Source of the DNA: Asaia bogorensis
GTDB lineage: Bacteria > Pseudomonadota > Alphaproteobacteria > Acetobacterales > Acetobacteraceae
Length of the DNA: 8,358 bases
Direction of reading: 5' to 3'
Assembly: GCA_945871455.1 (NCBI GenBank)
Contig: CAMBXJ010000173.1
Span: 1 to 8,358, forward strand
Part shown: piece by piece, positions 5,341-8,358 of the stretch
Layout: each line of letters starts with the position of its first letter
How positions within the stretch are numbered: position 1 is the first letter of the stretch
The notes under the pieces: model-generated
Databases searched by the model: none
Told to the model about the DNA's origin: nothing
What the model saw: only the letters and a program-made list of their open reading frames with translations
Translations under genes and position numbers: made by a program

Positions 5341-6099
5341 ATGGCACATCTGGACAGGAACGGGGTCGGCATCCACTACGAAGTTCATGGCAGCGGTCCG
5401 GCCGTGCTGCTCAGCCACGGCTACAGCGCCACCTGCCGGATGTGGGACGGCCAGATCGCCGCCTTCAAGGACCGCTACAAGATCATCGTCTGGGACATGC
5501 GCGGCCATGGGCCGCGCGACCTGCCAACCGACCCCGCCGCCTATTCCGAAGCCGCGACGGTCGGCGACATGAAGGCGATCCTGGACGTCTGCGGCGAAAC
5601 CAGCGCGGTGATCGGCGGGCTCTCGCTGGGCGGCTACATGACCCTGGCCTTCCATCTGCGCCACGCGCTCGTCTGCAAGGCCCTGATGCTGTTCGACACC
5701 GGCCCCGGCTTCAAGAAGGACGAGGCACGGGAAGCCTGGAACCAACGTTCCCGCGACCGCGCCGACGATCTGGAAGCGCGCGGGTTCGCGGCCCTCGGCG
5801 GCAGCGACGAAGTCCGCATGAGCCAGCATCGCTCGCCGATGGGTCTGGCCGGCGCCGCGCGCGGGATGCTCGCGCAGGAAAACGCCGGGGTGATCGAGTC
5901 GCTGCCCTCGATCGCCGTGCCGACCTTGGTGCTGGTCGGTGCGAACGACACCAATTTCCTGGCGGCGACCGATTATATGGCGGCAAAAATTCCCGGGGCG
6001 AAAAAGGCGATCATCCCGGATGCCGGCCATGCCGCCAATCTGCACCAGCCCGCGGCATTCAACGCGGCGATGGGGAATTTCCTGACCAGCCTCCGATAG
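5341..6099 (+). CDS. Alpha/beta hydrolase
   Basis: This 252-residue cytosolic alpha/beta-hydrolase has a complete catalytic triad: nucleophile Ser95 in GLSLGGY, acid Asp203 in LVGANDTN, and His230 in PDAGHAANLHQP. The oxyanion-hole HG is at residues 26-27 (LLSHGYSAT) and the family's DMRGHG turn is at 52-57. No signal peptide is present. It resembles 3-oxoadipate enol-lactonase and carboxylesterase-like members, so an ester, lactone or thioester substrate is reasonable, but the exact one is not readable. ATG 5341 has GGAG at 5331-5334, six bases upstream. It is divergent from a crotonase-family gene, which suggests that the two act on the same compound. Downstream are a short tandem repeat and a stem-loop, and the next gene is convergent. 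Confidence 0.92.
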   Translation: MAHLDRNGVGIHYEVHGSGPAVLLSHGYSATCRMWDGQIAAFKDRYKIIVWDMRGHGPRDLPTDPAAYSEAATVGDMKAILDVCGETSAVIGGLSLGGYMTLAFHLRHALVCKALMLFDTGPGFKKDEAREAWNQRSRDRADDLEARGFAALGGSDEVRMSQHRSPMGLAGAARGMLAQENAGVIESLPSIAVPTLVLVGANDTNFLAATDYMAAKIPGAKKAIIPDAGHAANLHQPAAFNAAMGNFLTSLR

Positions 6100-6101
6100 C
6101 G

Positions 6102-6122
6102 CCCCTGTCCCCTGTCCCCTGT
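6102..6122. repeat. 7-bp tandem repeat, 3 perfect copies
   Basis: CCCCTGT occurs three times head to tail, beginning three bases after the hydrolase stop. It is intergenic and probably a slippage-prone simple repeat; no function is evident. Confidence 0.75.
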
Positions 6123-6159
6123 GCACGCAACGGACACACGCGGTGCCGTCGGATAGAGC

Positions 6160-6178
6160 CGGGGCAGGCGATGCCCCG
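6160..6178. terminator. Stem-loop between convergent genes
   Basis: CGGGGCA (6160-6166) and TGCCCCG (6172-6178) form a perfect 7-base stem with a 5-base loop, placed between the convergent hydrolase and DUF6398 genes, so it could act in both directions. No T-run is present on either side. An outer 8-base pair, TCGGATAG (6149-6156) and CTATCCGA (6229-6236), could close a larger structure that reaches the DUF6398 stop codon. Confidence 0.4.
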
Positions 6179-6228
6179 CCCGGCGTCCGATGGCCGCTCC
6201 ATGGCGTCAGGCCGGTCCGGGGATCGCG

Positions 6229-6765
6229 CTATCCGATAAGCCGTGACTTTCGGCCGGGCTGTGCGCCGGGCGATGCGTGATCGGCGGGCGGTTCGTCACG
6301 CGACACTATCTCCTCCCGCGGGTCCGGAAAATGAACCACCACCCCCTGCAATCCCAACAGCCATCCCAGCGGATTCTTCGCCGCTCGGCTTGGCAGCATC
6401 CATTCCGGATCGAATTGGCTGGCGCCGAGCGCCTTGCGGACGAGTTTGGCTTTTGCGGCGGCGGTGCTGGAGGCGACCCCGAATTCGGCGCAAACGTCGG
6501 CCATCGCCATATACGGCTTCGAGGCCTGGTCGGTCAGGACGTTGATCTGCCCCAGCGCATAGACCACGGCGCATGCCCAGGTCTGCGGCGCGCCGCTGGT
6601 CAACGGCGTCGGCCGCTTCCGACACAAAGCAGCGATGGCACGTCGTGACAGCTCGGCGTATTCCTCGTTCAGATGGGCCGCGCAGAAGCGATCGGTCATT
6701 TCCGTCAGCCCGTCGTAGACATACTCGACGCCTTTCGGGATTTTCATCGACTTCGGTGGGGCCAT
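6229..6765 (-). CDS. DUF6398-type protein of unknown function
   Basis: This 178-residue soluble protein matches the pattern I recall for the DUF6398 family. The conserved core runs through FCAAHLNEEYAELSRR (residues 27-42), a KRPTPLTSG turn, the helix TWACAVVYALGQIN (62-75), and a helix-turn-helix-like stretch VCAEFGVASSTAAAKA (91-106) that ends in a QFDPEWMLPS block (117-126). The last 50 residues are Pro- and charge-rich and probably disordered. The helix-turn-helix resemblance hints at nucleic acid binding, but no function is known for the family and I do not assign one. ATG 6765 is taken as the start, with a weak TGGA ribosome site; an alternative ATG lies six codons in. The gene lies 49 bases downstream of the SEC-C gene on the same strand, so they are probably co-transcribed. 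Confidence 0.8.
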   Translation of the reverse strand: MAPPKSMKIPKGVEYVYDGLTEMTDRFCAAHLNEEYAELSRRAIAALCRKRPTPLTSGAPQTWACAVVYALGQINVLTDQASKPYMAMADVCAEFGVASSTAAAKAKLVRKALGASQFDPEWMLPSRAAKNPLGWLLGLQGVVVHFPDPREEIVSRDEPPADHASPGAQPGRKSRLIG

Positions 6766-6814
6766 GGCGTGATTTCCAGTTTCGATCGGAGTTCCTGGTC
6801 TGCAATCCGGGCGT

Positions 6815-7675
6815 CTATGGCAGGCAGCACTTCTTGTATTTCTTGCCGCTGCCGCAGGAACAGGGGTCGTTCCGGCCGATCTTTTTGGATTCGACCGGTA
6901 TATTGTCCAGATTCACCCGGAAATGCGGCTCGCGTTCCGCGAAAAATCCACCGTACTGAGCCATATAGTGTGGCCGTGGGGTGGCGCGCTGCTTTCTAAG
7001 CCCGAGTTCGATTTCAACGTCCTCGATATCGCCAACGATCGAGATATCGACCGCGCCCTGGCGGAATGCCTCCCGGATTGGATCGATCGCCTCCACGGCG
7101 CCCATGTTGAGGAGGGCGCCAACCGCGAAACCAAGGGTTGACGGATTCCTATCGACTGGAGTCTGCAAGCCATGCACCAGAATGCCAATGCATGTCGCGC
7201 GGTGTTCGGGATGGCGAGCGGCTATTTTGTTCAGGCCATACATGGCGATCGTAGCCGGTGTCGTCTGGACCGATGGGTCGTTCAGAAAGTCGGCAAGCAT
7301 CGGAATTGCAGCCGGACCGATCAGGCCGAACGCGGTCGGCAGCTCGTCTGTAGCGGTATCGTCGTCGCGCTTGTCGTTCAGGATGGCGAAGTCGAGCAAA
7401 GGCCCGACCGCGGCAACTAGCCGCAACTGTCCCAAGGCCCGCCAGGCATGGATCTCCGCCCAGACCACCGGATCGGCTGGATCGGCGTCTGCCAGCGCCT
7501 GGTCGAACAGCACGCGGAGCAGTTCGGGACCATCCGCCTCGGTCAAGCCATACCCGGCGACATAATCGGGCCAGATGGCATGCATGACAGTCTCGGTTTC
7601 CCCGATTGTCAGCAGTTGCCGAACCTGGGGCGTGTATTTGGCACCGGCGTCCGTGGAAGTTTCGGTTGCACGCAT
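6815..7675 (-). CDS. HEAT-like protein with C-terminal SEC-C zinc motif
   Basis: This 286-residue soluble protein has two parts. Most of it is alpha-helical with HEAT-like repeats, for example [20 protein letters not shown], then [18 protein letters not shown] and a third unit around [18 protein letters not shown], in the style of DUF1186. The C-terminus is a textbook SEC-C motif, [19 protein letters not shown], with Cys272, Cys274, Cys283 and Cys284 in CxC-x8-CC spacing, which binds zinc as in the tail of SecA. Proteins of this layout are common adaptors without a defined role, and the SEC-C tail may contact SecB, ribosomes or other partners; none of this is proven here. ATG 7673-7675 is preceded by AGGTGA as the ribosome site. 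It is first in the pair with the DUF6398 gene. Confidence 0.88.
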   Translation of the reverse strand: MRATETSTDAGAKYTPQVRQLLTIGETETVMHAIWPDYVAGYGLTEADGPELLRVLFDQALADADPADPVVWAEIHAWRALGQLRLVAAVGPLLDFAILNDKRDDDTATDELPTAFGLIGPAAIPMLADFLNDPSVQTTPATIAMYGLNKIAARHPEHRATCIGILVHGLQTPVDRNPSTLGFAVGALLNMGAVEAIDPIREAFRQGAVDISIVGDIEDVEIELGLRKQRATPRPHYMAQYGGFFAEREPHFRVNLDNIPVESKKIGRNDPCSCGSGKKYKKCCLP

Positions 7676-7730
7676 TGGTCACCTGTCAATTGGGCCGCCA
7701 TCGCGTCGGCGACTCGGGCGAGCATGGCAA

Positions 7731-7758
7731 ATTATAGGCGCGCCACCGCCAGCTTCTA
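7731..7758 (-). promoter_or_regulatory. Candidate promoter of SEC-C/DUF6398 operon
   Basis: On the minus strand a perfect TATAAT (7731-7736) stands out in GC-rich sequence. TAGAAG (7753-7758), 16 bases upstream, is a weak -35 with 3 of 6 matches. Transcription would begin near 7724, giving a leader of about 49 bases before the SEC-C start codon. Confidence 0.4.
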
Positions 7759-7847
7759 CCCGATGTTGTGTTTCATGCGAAGACCGTACCCCACATGTCG
7801 GGGCGGCGCATGCGTCCGGCCGACAAACCCCGGCCGCCCGGCCAGGG

Positions 7848-7874
7848 CCTGACCGGAAGCGGGAACCGGTCAGG
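7848..7874 (-). terminator. Stem-loop downstream of the 94-residue gene
   Basis: CCTGACCGG (7848-7856) and CCGGTCAGG (7866-7874) form a perfect 9-base stem with a 9-base loop, 58 bases past the stop of the small minus-strand gene. A second GC-rich palindromic stretch (CCGGCC, around 7830-7843) follows in the direction of transcription. There is no T-run on the minus strand; a short TTT lies on the plus-strand side. It plausibly separates this gene from the SEC-C operon. Confidence 0.45.
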
Positions 7875-7932
7875 CGTCTGGTTTCAGCGCGTGATCCAAA
7901 CGCTGTGGCATTCCGCGCAACGCGATCGAGAC

Positions 7933-8217
7933 CTAGACGAATTTGCCCTGTAAAAACCCCAGCGCCGGCAACGGCCGCCACGATCGCGGCAAATCGGCGC
8001 GCCTGATAGGTTTCACGCTGTAGATCGGCGCCGGCTGTCGGGCGGTGCGCAGAAAATGCGCATAGGCCTTGACCTGTTGTTCTCGCCACGCCTGGTCCGC
8101 CAGAGCCGCCAGGCGGCTGGAAAAGATTTCCGCCACCCGCGTGGTGCGACCGACCGATGCAACGACCGCCCAGAGCGTGTCGTCGCGTATGCTGCTGAGG
8201 TTAATCGGCTCAACCAT
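7933..8217 (-). CDS. Hypothetical 94-residue protein
   Basis: I do not recognise this protein. It is 94 residues, soluble and basic at the C-terminal end. The N-terminal two thirds look helical, with charged and Ala/Leu-rich helices (TRVAEIFSSRLAALADQAW, then EQQVKAYAHFLRTA), followed by a basic, Pro-rich tail (LPRSWRPLPALGFLQGKFV). The amino-acid make-up and G/C-ending codons look like real coding sequence, better than the antisense and shifted frames over the same bases. ATG 8215-8217 is the only start before the upstream in-frame stop at 8278-8280, but no ribosome binding site precedes it, so it may be leaderless or poorly translated. A stem-loop follows the gene. No function is proposed. 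Confidence 0.6.
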   Translation of the reverse strand: MVEPINLSSIRDDTLWAVVASVGRTTRVAEIFSSRLAALADQAWREQQVKAYAHFLRTARQPAPIYSVKPIRRADLPRSWRPLPALGFLQGKFV

Positions 8218-8277
8218 GGGGGAATGCTTGCCGGACCGCGCGAAGAAGGCAAGAGGTTTGAGCGTCGGACAGCCCGG

Positions 8278-8358
8278 TTATCCCCCGGTTTCCCGCCAAA
8301 TCGTCACCTTTGCCGCACCATGGGTCCGCTCTGCCAGGTTGTCCGGGTGTGGCGACGG
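8278..8358 (-). CDS. Possible C-terminus of a gene entering from the right
   Basis: On the minus strand a frame is open from the window edge for 26 codons and stops with TAA at 8278-8280, reading DNLAERTHGAAKVTIWRE and ending in TGG. Codon third positions are fairly GC-rich and the end looks like a protein C-terminus, but the stretch is too short to assign a family. It would lie 60 bases upstream of the 94-residue gene on the same strand. Confidence 0.3.
   Translation of the reverse strand, partial: PSPHPDNLAERTHGAAKVTIWRETGG

Noticed and set aside
4205..5572. A 455-codon plus-strand open frame
   Set aside because: It runs antisense to the crotonase-family gene and into the hydrolase in another frame. 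Its composition is Arg/Pro/Ala-rich without any domain, typical of antisense frames in GC-rich DNA.
5250..6239. A 329-codon plus-strand frame and a 275-codon minus-strand frame over the hydrolase
   Set aside because: Both are shadows of the alpha/beta hydrolase, which has a full catalytic triad, a good ribosome site and family-like length.
7679..8089. 136-codon minus-strand frame overlapping the 94-residue gene
   Set aside because: It covers the hairpin and intergenic region and has a Arg/Ala/Gly-rich, domain-free translation; the other frame reads more like a protein.

Overview
This window looks like chromosomal DNA of a GC-rich proteobacterium, most likely an alphaproteobacterium of the Rhodospirillales/Acetobacteraceae type. 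That placement is inferred from strong G/C third-position bias and the kinds of genes present; no rRNA or marker gene is available to confirm it. I see no tRNA, rRNA, insertion sequence, phage gene or CRISPR array.

Bases 1-3433 hold a plus-strand catabolic block. It begins with an acyl-CoA dehydrogenase cut by the left edge, followed by a YfcG-like glutathione S-transferase. Next is a DsbA-fold protein of the 2-hydroxychromene-2-carboxylate isomerase/kappa-GST family, whose stop overlaps the GTG start of a classical enoyl-CoA hydratase. Flavin oxidation, hydration and two glutathione-type enzymes together suggest breakdown of a carboxylic or aromatic acid as a CoA thioester with a glutathione-dependent step; the substrate cannot be read from the sequence.

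Bases 3441-4141 carry a minus-strand MNT/HEPN gene pair (nucleotidyltransferase antitoxin first, HEPN protein second, 4-base GTGA overlap). It is a toxin-antitoxin-like cassette sitting between two metabolic blocks. Its 321-base upstream region has no gene but contains an 11-base inverted repeat and a stem-loop.

Bases 4463-6099 hold a second metabolic pair transcribed divergently: a crotonase-superfamily protein (minus) that lacks both hydratase glutamates, and an alpha/beta hydrolase (plus) with an intact Ser-Asp-His triad. An 89-base region between them probably holds both promoters.

Bases 6229-8217 are minus-strand genes outside central metabolism: a DUF6398-type protein, a HEAT-like protein with a C-terminal SEC-C zinc motif just upstream of it (probably one operon, with a candidate promoter containing a perfect TATAAT), and an unrecognised 94-residue protein. 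A short open frame at the right edge may be the C-terminus of another minus-strand gene.

The best candidates for a second look are the MNT/HEPN pair with its inverted repeats, the glutamate-less crotonase beside a hydrolase, and the DUF6398/SEC-C pair. None of these amounts to a demonstrated new system.
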